Positions 31,644-40,701 of a DNA stretch of 64,000 bases are shown piece after piece. The DNA lies in contig CP015195.1 in assembly GCA_012221805.1 (NCBI GenBank), positions 1,907,771-1,971,770 of the forward strand, read 5' to 3'. Each line of letters starts with the position of its first letter. Positions within the stretch are counted from its first letter, which is position 1. The translations under genes were made by a program, and so were the position numbers. The notes under the pieces were generated by a model, which made no database searches, was not told the origin of the DNA, and saw only the letters and a list, made by a program, of their open reading frames with translations. The DNA is from Pasteurellaceae bacterium RH1A. GTDB taxonomy: Bacteria > Pseudomonadota > Gammaproteobacteria > Enterobacterales > Pasteurellaceae.

Positions 31644-32257
31644 TGCAGCAACGTTCCCACACTATTCCACTTTTTTTAGCCATTGTTGTTACCGTAATCG
31701 CTGTCTGGTCGGGGCTTAACCCGACTGATCGCGCCGTTTGGTATGCCGAAGTCGCCCCCATTTTTGTGGTCTTTGGCCTCTTGATTTTAACCTATCCTCG
31801 CTTTCAGTTTAGCGGCCTGGCCTATTTCCTTATGTCCCTTTGGCTGATTATGCACCTGATTGGCGCTAAATATACCTTTGCCAACGTGCCCTTTGACTGG
31901 GCCAATCAGTTCCTCAGCCCCTTTTTAGGCGAGGATCGCAACCACTTCGACCGTGTTGCCCATTATATTATCGGCTTTTACAGCTTCCCCATGGCTGAAT
32001 GGCTCTTGAGAACACGCAAGTGCGGCTTGGGTGTGGCCTTCTTCTTCTCCCTCTTCTTTATTATGTCGGTGGCGGCGGCCTATGAGATCATTGAATGGCA
32101 GTATGCGGTGATTGAGGGCGGCAATGCTGGCATTGAGTTTTTAGGCTCTCAAGGCGATATTTGGGATGCCCAGAAGGATATGCTGGCTGATACGCTTGGG
32201 GCTTTAACGGCTTTGCTTATCTATCTGATCGCCCGTCCTGATCTGAAACGTTACTAA
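31643..32257 (+). CDS. DUF2238 (YjdF family) membrane protein
   Basis: ATG at 31643 overlaps the djlA stop as TAATG and gives 204 residues; an in-frame GTG nine bases earlier is less likely. The product has about five to six membrane helices and the family motifs DRVAHYIIGF, YEIIEWQYAVIEG and SQGDIWDAQKDM, rich in charged residues within membrane context. Function is unknown. Confidence 0.88.
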   Translation: MQQRSHTIPLFLAIVVTVIAVWSGLNPTDRAVWYAEVAPIFVVFGLLILTYPRFQFSGLAYFLMSLWLIMHLIGAKYTFANVPFDWANQFLSPFLGEDRNHFDRVAHYIIGFYSFPMAEWLLRTRKCGLGVAFFFSLFFIMSVAAAYEIIEWQYAVIEGGNAGIEFLGSQGDIWDAQKDMLADTLGALTALLIYLIARPDLKRY

Positions 32258-32270
32258 CATTTCTTAATAG

Positions 32271-32388
32271 TCCCCCCCTCAGCCCTTCGGGCAGCTCCCC
32301 CGTAAACGGAGGGAGCGAAGAATATGAGATATTGATAAAAATTTCCCTCCACCCGCTTGCGGGGGAGGTGCCGAAGGCGGAGGGGGAA
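32271..32388. repeat. MITE-like inverted repeat element, ~120 bp
   Basis: The left arm (TCCCCCCCTCAGCCCTTCGG onward) and right arm (ending GCCGAAGGCGGAGGGGGA) are imperfect inverted copies ~45 bp long, each with an inner hairpin (CTCCCCCGTAAACGGAG). It resembles the two elements at 34267 and 40498 in its CCCGCTTGCGGGGGAGG part. Confidence 0.7.
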
Positions 32389-32425
32389 GTAAATATCAAT
32401 AACCCCTAACAAGCGGATTAAAATC

Positions 32426-33379
32426 TTGAAAAACTTGCAAGTTATCCTGGCCCCCATGCAGGGGGTACTTGATCCTTTTGTCCGTCAGCTTTTGACGGCG
32501 GTAAATGACTACGATCTCTGTATTTCGGAATTTGTGCGGGTGGTGGATCAGAAACTACCTAAAAAGGCCTTTTACCGCCTTTGCCCTGAACTCCATCAGG
32601 GGGGCTTCACGCCCTCTGGCACGCCTGTGCGGGTGCAGATTTTAGGTCAGCATCCCCAATGGTTAGCCGAAAATGCTTTGCTTGCAGTGGAGCTGGGTTC
32701 TCACGGGGTCGATCTCAACTGCGGCTGCCCCTCTAAAACCGTGAATGGTAGCAATGGTGGGGCTTCTCTGCTGAAAGATCCTGACCTGATTTACCGAGCC
32801 ACCAAGGCCATGCGGGAGGCTGTGCCAGCCCATCAAGTGGTGTCGGTTAAGGTCCGTTTAGGCTGGGACGACAGCAGCCGCTGCTTTGAAATTGCCGATG
32901 CGGTCGCCCAAGGCGGGGCCAATGAAATCACCATCCATGGCCGCACCAAGCAGGATGGCTACCGGGCCGAACGGATTAACTGGCAGGCCATCGGTGACAT
33001 TCAAAAGCGCCTAGCTATTCCCGTGATTGCCAATGGTGAAATTTGGGACTATGAATCTGCAAAAAAATGCCAAGAAGTGACCGCTTGTAACCGCCTGATG
33101 ATGGGCCGAGGGGCGCTCAATGTGCCTAACCTTAGCCGTGTGGTCAAATACAATGCCCCCAAGATGCCTTGGGATCAGGTCCTAGGCCTGCTCTATCAAT
33201 ATGTCAATATGGAAAATGAGCAGGACACGGGCTTCTACCACGTTGCCCGCATTAAGCAGTGGTTGCGTTATTTAGACAAGGAATACCCCGAAGCGGCACA
33301 ATTATTCGACATCCTCAAAACTGAACATGGCTATGCTGGGCTTAAGGCCCATATCGAACAGGCATCTTCCCGCGCTTAA
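32426..33379 (+). CDS. dusC: tRNA-dihydrouridine(16) synthase DusC
   Basis: The FMN enzyme reduces U16 in tRNA. The 317-residue product has the [13 protein letters not shown] start, the catalytic cysteine in [11 protein letters not shown] near residue 98, and [11 protein letters not shown] and [11 protein letters not shown], typical of DusC. The start is TTG at 32426; no ATG allows the conserved N-terminal strand and no clear ribosome site is visible. A USS (AACAAGCGG) lies just upstream. Confidence 0.93.
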   Translation: MKNLQVILAPMQGVLDPFVRQLLTAVNDYDLCISEFVRVVDQKLPKKAFYRLCPELHQGGFTPSGTPVRVQILGQHPQWLAENALLAVELGSHGVDLNCGCPSKTVNGSNGGASLLKDPDLIYRATKAMREAVPAHQVVSVKVRLGWDDSSRCFEIADAVAQGGANEITIHGRTKQDGYRAERINWQAIGDIQKRLAIPVIANGEIWDYESAKKCQEVTACNRLMMGRGALNVPNLSRVVKYNAPKMPWDQVLGLLYQYVNMENEQDTGFYHVARIKQWLRYLDKEYPEAAQLFDILKTEHGYAGLKAHIEQASSRA

Positions 33380-33386
33380 AAAATTT

Positions 33387-33402
33387 TGTGATCTAGTTCT
33401 CA
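33387..33402. promoter_or_regulatory. CRP-like site upstream of the agaR operon
   Basis: TGTGA-TCTAGT-TCTCA matches the CRP consensus with one mismatch in the right half. It lies ~100 bp before agaR, fitting catabolite control of a sugar operon. Confidence 0.6.
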
Positions 33403-33495
33403 AATTTACAATCTTTCATTTGCTTTCGTTTTTGTTTTTAATAAACTTAATCGCAAGCAATCAAAGCAGTTTTCTGGTTGCTGACAGGAGAGAAA

Positions 33496-34260
33496 ATGAA
33501 AAGCAGTGTTGAAAGACAAAGCGAAATATTGGAGTTACTACAGCAGGCGGGTAGCCAGCGTGTAGAAATATTAGCCAAACACTTTCAAGTTTCATCTGTT
33601 ACCATTCGTAACGACTTAAATGTATTGGAAAAACAAGGGCTTATTACCCGCTCCTACGGGGTGGCTGTACTCAATGCCTACTTAAATAAAGAGCTGTCCA
33701 TTTCCGATAAGGACACCAAATTTCCTGAACGCAAGGCCAAGATCGGTAAATTGGCGGCCTCCCTACTCAAGGATGGCGAAAAAGTGATTTTCGATTCTGG
33801 CACAACAACGAAAGCAATCGTAAATCACTTGGGTGAGCTAGACATCGTGGCCATGACTAACGGCTTGGATATTGCGATGGCACTTTCTGCCTGTCCGAAT
33901 GTGGAGGTTCGCATTAGTGGCGGCACGCTTCGTAAAAATGCCATGTCTTTTTCGGGTTTAATGGCTAACGAAAATCTCCGCCAATATCGCTTTGATAAGG
34001 TCTTTTTGGGGGTGGATGGCTTCGACTTAAAACGAGGCATTACCACCTTCAACGAGCAAGAGGGCTACCTCAACCGCCTGATGACCGAAATTGCTGATCA
34101 GGTGATTGTGGTCACCGACTCCAGCAAGTTCGGCCAGTACAGTGAATTTGTCATCTGTGCCGCCGATGAAATTGATATTTTGGTGACGGATAACCAAATC
34201 CCCAGCCACTACCGCCAGCAGCTAGAAAGCCTTGGGGTGAAGGTGTTGGTGGCTGAATAA
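33496..34260 (+). CDS. agaR: DeoR-family regulator of the galactosamine/galactoside operon
   Basis: ATG at 33496 after AGGAGAG gives 254 residues; the frame extends six codons upstream without support. An N-terminal DeoR HTH (ILELLQQAGSQRVEILAKHF, then VSSVTIRNDLNVLEKQGLI) is followed by the sugar-phosphate sensor domain with FDSGTTTKAI and VFLGVDGFDLKRGITT. It is a likely repressor relieved by a sugar phosphate of the pathway encoded downstream. AgaR is the closest recognised type, on context and sequence. Confidence 0.85.
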   Translation: MKSSVERQSEILELLQQAGSQRVEILAKHFQVSSVTIRNDLNVLEKQGLITRSYGVAVLNAYLNKELSISDKDTKFPERKAKIGKLAASLLKDGEKVIFDSGTTTKAIVNHLGELDIVAMTNGLDIAMALSACPNVEVRISGGTLRKNAMSFSGLMANENLRQYRFDKVFLGVDGFDLKRGITTFNEQEGYLNRLMTEIADQVIVVTDSSKFGQYSEFVICAADEIDILVTDNQIPSHYRQQLESLGVKVLVAE

Positions 34261-34266
34261 TAAGAT

Positions 34267-34432
34267 CCCCTCCCTCGCTTGCGGGGAGGGCTAGGGAGGG
34301 GGGATTGCCGTAGGGCAACAAGCGGTAGAAATTACACGAAAATTTGCAAATTTTTTCAGAAAATAATCGCTTGTTTTCTTGAGCCTTGCTCAATCCCCCA
34401 CCCCAACCCTCCCCCGCAAGCGGGGGAGGGGG
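34267..34432. repeat. MITE-like element, copy 1
   Basis: A ~165 bp element has terminal inverted repeats of ~39 bp (CCCCTCCCTCGCTTGCGGGG on the left, CCCCCGCAAGCGGGGGAGGG on the right). The centre holds a USS core and TTTGCAAATTT. It is closely related to the element at 40498-40664 and sits between agaR and agaS, directly before the agaS ribosome site. Confidence 0.82.
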
Positions 34433-34457
34433 TAGCAACAAATAAAAGGAGACAACC

Positions 34458-35612
34458 ATGTTCCTTCACATCCCTCAAAGCGAATTGGCAGCCCAAAATG
34501 CCCTTTGGACAGCCAAGGAAATTGAGCAACAGCCGGCCACTTGGCTCAAAACCCAAGCTCTGGTTGCCAGCTCGCAAATTCAAGCCTTTTTGCAACCGCT
34601 GCTTAAACGGGCTCAAGCGGGTTCTTTACGCATTATTTTTACAGGGGCAGGCACATCTGCCTTTATCGGGGGCGTAGTTGCGCCAATCCTCAGTCAGCAA
34701 TTAGGCTTTGTGGTTGAAGCCATTGCCAGTACGGATTTAGTTTCTAACCCAACCCAACATTTCTTTAAAGATAAACCAACCCTTCTTGTTTCCTTCGCCC
34801 GTTCGGGCAACAGCCCTGAAAGTGTCGGGGCGGTGCAATTAGCCGATGAATTGGTCGATGAAATCTATCATTTAGCTATCACCAACAACCAAAACGGTGC
34901 CTTGTCGGTAAAATGCCATGATAATCCCACCGCTTTCGCCCTCAATCTGCCTGATGAAACCTGCGACAAGGGCTTTGCGATGACCTCCAGTGCCAGCAAT
35001 ATGATGTTGGCCGCCCTCTTGAGTTTTGTGCCAAACCGTTACGATTTAGCTTGGCTGCAAGCCGTGTGTGAGCGAACCGAACATTGCTTAAAAGAAGAAG
35101 CCCCAGCCGTGCGAGAACTTGCCAAACTGCCAGTAGAACGTGTGGTTTACCTCGGTTCTGGCCATTTCGCCCCGCTTGCTCAAGAAGCCGCCCTTAAAAT
35201 TTTAGAACTGACCGCAGGGCAGCGTTTGGCTGTCTATGATTCGCCAATGGGCTTCCGCCACGGGCCGAAATCTTTAGTGCAGGGCGAAACCTTAATTTTG
35301 GTGATGACCTCACAAAATGCTTACACCTCTCGCTATGAAGACGATCTCTACCAAGAATTAGTCCGCGATCAAAAGGCCAAAAAAGTGGTGGCAATTGGGG
35401 CTTCAACAAGCGGTGCAATTCCTGCCGATTTTTGCAAAAACCATTTAGATGACGCAGGCCGCATCTTCCTCTATCTCACCCTGGCTCAATGCTATGCCTT
35501 TTATAGTTCCTTTGAGTTGGGCTACACCACCGATAACCCTTGCCCGACTGGGGAGGTTAATCGAGTAGTGCAGGGCGTGACCCTCTATCCATTTTCAAAT
35601 AACAACGACTAA
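34458..35612 (+). CDS. agaS: SIS-domain sugar isomerase / galactosamine-6-phosphate deaminase AgaS
   Basis: The 384-residue product has two SIS domains: IIFTGAGTSAFIGG with SFARSGNSPESVGA in the first, and YLGSGHFAPLAQEAALKILE with GPKSLVQGETL in the second. AgaS converts galactosamine-6-phosphate to tagatose-6-phosphate and ammonia. AAAAGGAGACAACC precedes the ATG. It is 11 bases before the EIIB gene. Confidence 0.93.
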   Translation: MFLHIPQSELAAQNALWTAKEIEQQPATWLKTQALVASSQIQAFLQPLLKRAQAGSLRIIFTGAGTSAFIGGVVAPILSQQLGFVVEAIASTDLVSNPTQHFFKDKPTLLVSFARSGNSPESVGAVQLADELVDEIYHLAITNNQNGALSVKCHDNPTAFALNLPDETCDKGFAMTSSASNMMLAALLSFVPNRYDLAWLQAVCERTEHCLKEEAPAVRELAKLPVERVVYLGSGHFAPLAQEAALKILELTAGQRLAVYDSPMGFRHGPKSLVQGETLILVMTSQNAYTSRYEDDLYQELVRDQKAKKVVAIGASTSGAIPADFCKNHLDDAGRIFLYLTLAQCYAFYSSFELGYTTDNPCPTGEVNRVVQGVTLYPFSNNND

Positions 35613-35623
35613 AAGGAGGCCTT

Positions 35624-36097
35624 ATGGCAATTCTCAATACACGAATTGATGGTCGCTTAATCCACGGACAGGTAGCAAACCTGTGGACATCCTACCTCAA
35701 CATTACCCGCATTATGGTGGTGGACGAAGTCGCCGCTAACAACGACATCGACAAGGCAGGGCTTCGCTTGGCTTGCCCGGCTGGGGTGAACCTAAGCGTG
35801 CTGACGGTGGAAAAAGCTGCCAATAACATCAACGAAGGGCGTTACGACAGCCAACGCGTGCTCTTGGTGGTGCGTAATCCGCAAACACTTTTGCAATTAG
35901 TTAATGCAGGCGTGCAGCTTACCGAAATTAACGTGGGGAATATGTCGCAAACCCCTGAAACACGTTCCATCAAAAAATCGGTTAATGTGACCGATGCGGA
36001 TGTGGAAGTGTTCAAACAGCTTTCTGCAAAAGGCATTAGTTTGACCGCTCAAATGGTGCCTAATGAAGAAAAAATCGACCTTATGAAACTTCTCTAG
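35624..36097 (+). CDS. agaV: PTS EIIB, mannose/sorbose family (galactosamine type)
   Basis: The 157-residue cytosolic subunit has the phosphorylated histidine in DGRLIHGQV (His14), the signature of mannose-family EIIB. It passes phosphate from EIIA to the imported sugar. The ribosome site is AAAAGGAGGCC. It lies in the order IIB-IIC-IID, with IIA four genes later. Symbol is by analogy with aga operons; paralogues agaB or gadV are equally possible. Confidence 0.9.
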   Translation: MAILNTRIDGRLIHGQVANLWTSYLNITRIMVVDEVAANNDIDKAGLRLACPAGVNLSVLTVEKAANNINEGRYDSQRVLLVVRNPQTLLQLVNAGVQLTEINVGNMSQTPETRSIKKSVNVTDADVEVFKQLSAKGISLTAQMVPNEEKIDLMKLL

Positions 36098-36109
36098 GAG
36101 GGAAAAACT

Positions 36110-36982
36110 ATGCTTGAATGGTGGCAAATCCTTTTGATTACGCTCTATGCGTTTTATCAAATTCTCGATGAAATCACAATCGTATCTAGTGCGGGTTCTC
36201 CCGTCTTTGCAGGCTTAATTACTGGCCTCATTATGGGCGACCTGACCACCGGCTTACTGATTGGTGGTTCAATGCAATTAACCGTACTCGGTGTGGGTAC
36301 CTTCGGTGGGGCATCTCGTATCGATGCTAACTCAGGTACCGTTATCGCAACCGCATTTTCCGTATCAGCCGGTATGGATCCGCAACTTGCCTTAACCACC
36401 TTAGCTGTACCAATCGCAGCCTTGATGGTTTACACCGACATCTTAGCCCGTATGTCTAACGTTTTCTTTGCTCACCGCATTGATAAAAACGTGAAAAACC
36501 ACGAGTACAATGCAATCACCGTCAACTACCTCTTAGGGTCAGTGGCTTGGGGTCTCTCTCGTGCCCTTCCAATCTTCTTGGCACTGGTCTTTGGTGGCCC
36601 ATTTGTGGCTAAACTGGCAGAAGCAATGCAAACCGGTGTGTTGAAAGTGATCGCTGACGGCTTAACCCTTGCAGGCGGCGTGTTACCAGCCCTTGGTTTC
36701 GCTATCCTCTTGCGTTACCTCCCAACCAAACGCCATATTGCCTACTTAATCTTAAGTTTTGCCTTAACCGCAATCTTTATCACCCTCTTCGGCAACATCA
36801 ACGCCGTGGGTGCCAAAGCAGGCGTGGCCAATGCCATTACCAACGTACCAATGCTTGCTATGGCGGCAATCGGTTTAGCCCTTGCCATTATGGTTTACAA
36901 CCGCAGTGTTAATGAAGGCAGCCCAGTACAAGCGGCTAAAACCCCTTCAGCAAAAGGAGAAATTGAAGATGACGAACTCTAA
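36110..36982 (+). CDS. agaW: PTS EIIC, mannose/sorbose family
   Basis: The 290-residue polytopic membrane protein has the family segment GLITGLIMGDLTTGLLIGG and GVGTFGGASRIDANSG near residue 60-80. With EIID it forms the sugar channel. The last 20 residues are polar. It overlaps EIID by 14 bases. Confidence 0.92.
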   Translation: MLEWWQILLITLYAFYQILDEITIVSSAGSPVFAGLITGLIMGDLTTGLLIGGSMQLTVLGVGTFGGASRIDANSGTVIATAFSVSAGMDPQLALTTLAVPIAALMVYTDILARMSNVFFAHRIDKNVKNHEYNAITVNYLLGSVAWGLSRALPIFLALVFGGPFVAKLAEAMQTGVLKVIADGLTLAGGVLPALGFAILLRYLPTKRHIAYLILSFALTAIFITLFGNINAVGAKAGVANAITNVPMLAMAAIGLALAIMVYNRSVNEGSPVQAAKTPSAKGEIEDDEL

Positions 36983-37811
36983 TCAACACATTGAAGTGGG
37001 CAACCCAAAAGGCTATAAACTCAACGATGCCGACTTCCGCCAAATCAATACCCGCAGCCTCTTCCTCAACCAAGTAGGCTGGAACTATGAACGTATGCAA
37101 GGCTCAGGCTACCTCTGGATTATTTTGCCACAGCTTCGCAAAATGTATGGCGACAACACCCCAGAACTGCAAAAAGCAATGGAAATGCACACCCAGTTCT
37201 TCAACACCAGTCCATTCTTTAACACCATTGTGAAAGGGATTGACTTGGCACTCGAAGAAAAACAAGGAACCAAATCTTTTGAAGCGGTTTCAGGGATCAA
37301 ATCAGGCTTAATGGGGCCATTCGCCGCCATTGGTGATGCGATTTTCGGCTCACTTGTCCCTGCCATTATGGGGGCGATTGCCGCAACAATGGCTCTCCAA
37401 GGCAACCCAACAGGGGTCTTCCTCTGGGTCTTTGTGGCTATCCTCACAATGGTATTCCGCTGGGTACAACTCAAAATTGCCTACCGTGAAGGGGTCAGTC
37501 TGGTCACTACTTTAGGCCACAAACTCAACGCCTTAACCAACGCCGCTACCGTACTCGGGGTCTTCGTGGTCGGAGTGATGTGTGCCACCATGGTGAATGT
37601 CCACGTCCCTTATGTGGCCACCATCGGTGAAAAAGTGGTCTCCGCCCAGGCTAACCTAGACCTCATTCTCCCACGCCTCGTGCCTGCCCTTGTAGTTGGT
37701 TTCGTTTACTGGCTATTAGGCAGACCAAAAATGAACTCGAATAAAGCCATTATGATCATCATCGTGCTTTGTATCTTGTTCTCTTGGTTGGGGGTTTTGG
37801 CTAAGGGCTAA
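36969..37811 (+). CDS. agaE: PTS EIID, mannose/sorbose family
   Basis: ATG at 36969 gives 280 residues; the frame is open from 36882 but that stretch overlaps EIIC heavily. The N-terminal cytosolic half contains NYERMQGSGYLW and FFNTSPFF, the EIID hallmark. FAAIGDAIFGS and three hydrophobic helices follow toward the C-terminus. It is the second membrane subunit of the permease. Confidence 0.92.
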   Translation: MTNSNQHIEVGNPKGYKLNDADFRQINTRSLFLNQVGWNYERMQGSGYLWIILPQLRKMYGDNTPELQKAMEMHTQFFNTSPFFNTIVKGIDLALEEKQGTKSFEAVSGIKSGLMGPFAAIGDAIFGSLVPAIMGAIAATMALQGNPTGVFLWVFVAILTMVFRWVQLKIAYREGVSLVTTLGHKLNALTNAATVLGVFVVGVMCATMVNVHVPYVATIGEKVVSAQANLDLILPRLVPALVVGFVYWLLGRPKMNSNKAIMIIIVLCILFSWLGVLAKG

Positions 37812-37825
37812 AACGGAAGCTAAAT

Positions 37826-37855
37826 AAACCGTGGATAGTCAAATATCCACGGTTT
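37826..37855 (+). terminator. Stem-loop after EIID
   Basis: AAACCGTGGATA-GTCAAA-TATCCACGGTTT is a perfect 12-base-pair stem starting 15 bases after the EIID stop. The tail (ACTCCCC) is not U-rich, so it may be a processing or partial-attenuation site. Confidence 0.65.
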
Positions 37856-37856
37856 A

Positions 37857-38034
37857 CTCCCCTCTTTAGCAAAGAGGGGCAGGGGGAGATTTGGCAGAAG
37901 TGATAACAGAGTGAGGGCTATATTAGAAGTAAGATAAAAAGGATTATTCTAGGACTAATCACACTCTCACTTCGCTATTTCTACTGCCAAATCTCCCCTA
38001 ACCCCTCTTTGCTAAAGAGGGGGATGGATCTTCG
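37857..38034. repeat. MITE-like element with ~41 bp terminal inverted repeats
   Basis: The left arm 37857-37897 (CTCCCCTCTTTAGCAAAGAG onward) and right arm 37984-38034 (ending GCTAAAGAGGGGGA) are inverted copies. Each has an inner CCTCTTTAGCAAAGAGG hairpin and a TTTGGCA end. Inner sequence (AGTGATAACAGAGTGAGGG / CACTCTCACTTCGCTATTTCT) continues the symmetry imperfectly. It contains no gene. It interrupts the sugar operon between EIID and the HAD gene. Confidence 0.82.
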
Positions 38035-38105
38035 CAAAGTTTACGTTTATCTGACTAATCAACCAAAATTTGCAAAAACTTCAACTTTTTGACCCGCTTG
38101 TATTT

Positions 38106-38710
38106 ATGAAAACCCTCTACATCTTCGACTTCGATGGCACGCTTGCCGACACTCTTCCCCTCTGCTTTATGTGCTTTCGGGAAACCTTCCTTAAATACAA
38201 GGGCGAGTTGTTAACCAACGCCCAAATCGAAGCCCATTTTGGCGGTTCTGAGGTGGAAATCATCGAAAAAATCGTGGGTGGCAGTGAGGCAACCAAGCAA
38301 CAAGCGGTCGAATTTTACTACCAACTTTACCAAACCAATCACAGGCTTTACGCCAGTTGCCCCGAGCCAATCAGAACAATGCTTAATCAACTCAAGGCAG
38401 AAGGCAAAAAATTAGCCGTCTTTACCGGCAAAGGCAGACGAAGTCTTGATTATTCCCTCAAGGCCCTAGGGCTAGAAGATACTTTCGATTTAACCATCAG
38501 TGATGACGACATCGCAAATTCCAAACCCGCCCCGATGGCTTAATTAAAATTCTGCAACAATTACAAATCGACAAGGCAGAGGCGGTTTACTTTGGCGACA
38601 GCCCAGCCGATGTGCTGGCAGGCAATCAGGCAGGGGTGGAAACCCATTTAATCGACTGGATCGCCAATCCTCAAGCTCACATTAAATTAGGAGCAAACAA
38701 TGCACTTTGA
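38106..38710 (+). pseudogene. HAD-superfamily phosphatase, frameshifted
   Basis: The first frame (38106-38543) has the HAD nucleophile motif FDFDGTLADT (residues ~7-16), the cap domain and motif II (AVFTGKG), and then ends NSKPAPMA. In the next frame the protein continues DGLIKILQQLQIDKAEAVYF then GDSPADVLAGNQAG (motif IV), ending at TGA 38708-38710, over the start of the beta-galactosidase gene. One extra C in the run CCCC near 38529-38533 restores KPAPDG. As written the product lacks the Mg-binding aspartate. It is either a recent lesion or a base-calling error. The intact protein would be ~200 residues, phosphoglycolate phosphatase-like. Confidence 0.85.
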
Positions 38711-40490
38711 AATCGGCAAACAAGACTTCTTACTCAACGGGCAGCCCTTTAAAATCCTTTCAGGGGCAGTGCATTATTTTCGTATCGTGCCGGAATACTG
38801 GTACAAAACCCTCTACAACCTCAAGGCGATGGGGGCGAACACGGTGGAAACCTATGTGCCCTGGAACCTGCACCAGCCTGAACCCGACCGCTTTTGCTTC
38901 GACAAGCGGGCGGATTTGGTCAAATTTTTGCAAACCGCCCAAGATTTGGGGCTTTATATCATTCTTCGCCCAACGCCCTATATTTGTGCCGAATGGGAAT
39001 TTGGCGGCCTGCCGGCTTGGTTGCTCAATTACCCAAATATGCGTTTGCGTAGCCGTGATCCGCAGTTCCTAAAACTGATTGAAGACTATTTTGCGGTGCT
39101 ACTGCCCAAAGTCCGCCCCTTCCAGTTTACCCAAGGCGGTAACATCTTGATGATGCAAGTGGAGAACGAATACGGCTCTTTCAGTAACGACAAGGTTTAT
39201 CTGCGAGCGATGGCGGATCTAATGCGAAAAGAAGGCATTGATGTGCCGCTCTTTACCTCCGATGGGGCTTGGCATAATGCGCTCAGTGCCGGCTCTTTGA
39301 TTGAGGACGACATTCTGCCAACCGGCAATTTTGGTTCACGATCTGACGAAAATCTCGACCAACTGCAAGCCTTTTTCGACCACCACGGTAAATCCTTTCC
39401 TCTAATGTGTATGGAGTTTTGGGACGGCTGGTTTAACCGCTGGAAAGAGCCGGTGATTAAGCGTGAGGCACAGGATTTGGCCGACTGCGTGGCGCAACTG
39501 CTCAAACGAGCCAGCATTAACCTCTATATGTTCCAAGGCGGCACCAATTTCGGCTTTATGAACGGCTGTTCCGCCCGTAAGGACAGGGATCTGCCTCAAG
39601 TCACTTCTTATGATTATGATGCGCCCGTGCGTGAGTGGGGTGAGCCGTCCGACAAGTACTATTTGCTACAAAAGGTCTTTGCCCAATACCCAGACGCTTC
39701 CCCGATTACTGATCCGATTTTGCCTGAATTAACCGCCTATCCAAGCCTCAAGGTAGCACAAAGCGTGTCACTTTTCAGTACGCTGGAAAAACTGGCTCAA
39801 CCGATTGAAAATGCCTATCCGCAGTCAATGGAAGAATTAGGCCATCATTATGGCTACATTCTCTACCGGGCCAAACCGCATAATGCAAGCGGCCCGATCA
39901 AGCTCAGAATTTACAACGCCCGAGACAGGGTGCAAATCTTCCAAGACCAGATCAAAATTGCCACCCAATACCAGTTTGAAATCGGCGATGAAGTCCTGCT
40001 AGAAGCTCCAGATCGCCCTTATCAGCTGGATCTCTTGGTCGAAAATATGGGCCGCGTCAATTACGGCGGCAAACTGCTTTCCCCAACCCAATACAAGGGC
40101 ATTTATGGCGGCGTGATGCTGGATCTGCATTTCCACACCGACTGGCAGCAGTTCTGTTTGGATTTTGACAAACTCGATCAAATTGATTTTACAGGCGAAA
40201 AAAATCCAGCCACACCGTCCTTCTATGCCTTTGATTTGGTGCTTGATGAAGAGCCCAAAGACAGCTTTATCGACACCTCTTACTTGGGCAAGGGCGTGGT
40301 TTTTGTTAATGGCGAAAATCTCGGCAGATACTGGTCTGAAGGCCCAACGACTTATCTCTACCTGCCAGCACCTTTCTTGAAAAAGGGCAGCAACCGCATT
40401 GTGGTGTTTGAAACCGAGGGGGTAGAGGTGAGTGAATTGCGGTTTGCGGAGAAACCGATTTATAGGGAATTGGATACGGTGAATTTGTAA
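38700..40490 (+). CDS. bgaC: Beta-galactosidase, GH35, BgaC-like
   Basis: The 596-residue product matches GH35: WNLHQPEPDRF, AEWEFGGLPAWLL, acid/base Glu157 in QVENEYGSF, nucleophile Glu239 in MEFWDGWF, and C-terminal beta-sandwich domains with GKGVVFVNGENLGRYW. There is no signal peptide, so it acts in the cytosol on imported sugar. Related BgaC enzymes hydrolyse Gal-beta-1,3-GlcNAc or -GalNAc. In pneumococcus bgaC is next to the same kind of PTS and agaS. The 11-base overlap with the HAD gene indicates one operon. Confidence 0.93.
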   Translation: MHFEIGKQDFLLNGQPFKILSGAVHYFRIVPEYWYKTLYNLKAMGANTVETYVPWNLHQPEPDRFCFDKRADLVKFLQTAQDLGLYIILRPTPYICAEWEFGGLPAWLLNYPNMRLRSRDPQFLKLIEDYFAVLLPKVRPFQFTQGGNILMMQVENEYGSFSNDKVYLRAMADLMRKEGIDVPLFTSDGAWHNALSAGSLIEDDILPTGNFGSRSDENLDQLQAFFDHHGKSFPLMCMEFWDGWFNRWKEPVIKREAQDLADCVAQLLKRASINLYMFQGGTNFGFMNGCSARKDRDLPQVTSYDYDAPVREWGEPSDKYYLLQKVFAQYPDASPITDPILPELTAYPSLKVAQSVSLFSTLEKLAQPIENAYPQSMEELGHHYGYILYRAKPHNASGPIKLRIYNARDRVQIFQDQIKIATQYQFEIGDEVLLEAPDRPYQLDLLVENMGRVNYGGKLLSPTQYKGIYGGVMLDLHFHTDWQQFCLDFDKLDQIDFTGEKNPATPSFYAFDLVLDEEPKDSFIDTSYLGKGVVFVNGENLGRYWSEGPTTYLYLPAPFLKKGSNRIVVFETEGVEVSELRFAEKPIYRELDTVNL

Positions 40491-40497
40491 CTTAAAT

Positions 40498-40664
40498 CCC
40501 CTCCCCCGCTTGCGGGGAGGGTTAGGGTGGGGGGATTGCCGAAAGGCAACAAGCGATATCAAATTAGGAAAAATTTGCAAATATTCCCGAAAAATAACCC
40601 GCTTGCTTCTTGAGCTTCGCTCAATCCCCCCACCCCCGCCCTCCCCCGTAAACGGGAGAGGGGG
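40498..40664. repeat. MITE-like element, copy 2
   Basis: It is homologous to the element at 34267-34432, with the same inverted ends (CCCCTCCCCCGCTTGCGGGG and CCCTCCCCCGTAAACGGGAG), GGGGGATTGCC and TTGAGC-TCGCTCAATCCCCC. It lies between bgaC and the EIIA gene. The centre differs moderately from copy 1, so the copies are not recent. Confidence 0.82.
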
Positions 40665-40701
40665 TAGTATCAGATAATTTTAAAAAAACTAAGGAGCTTA
40701 T

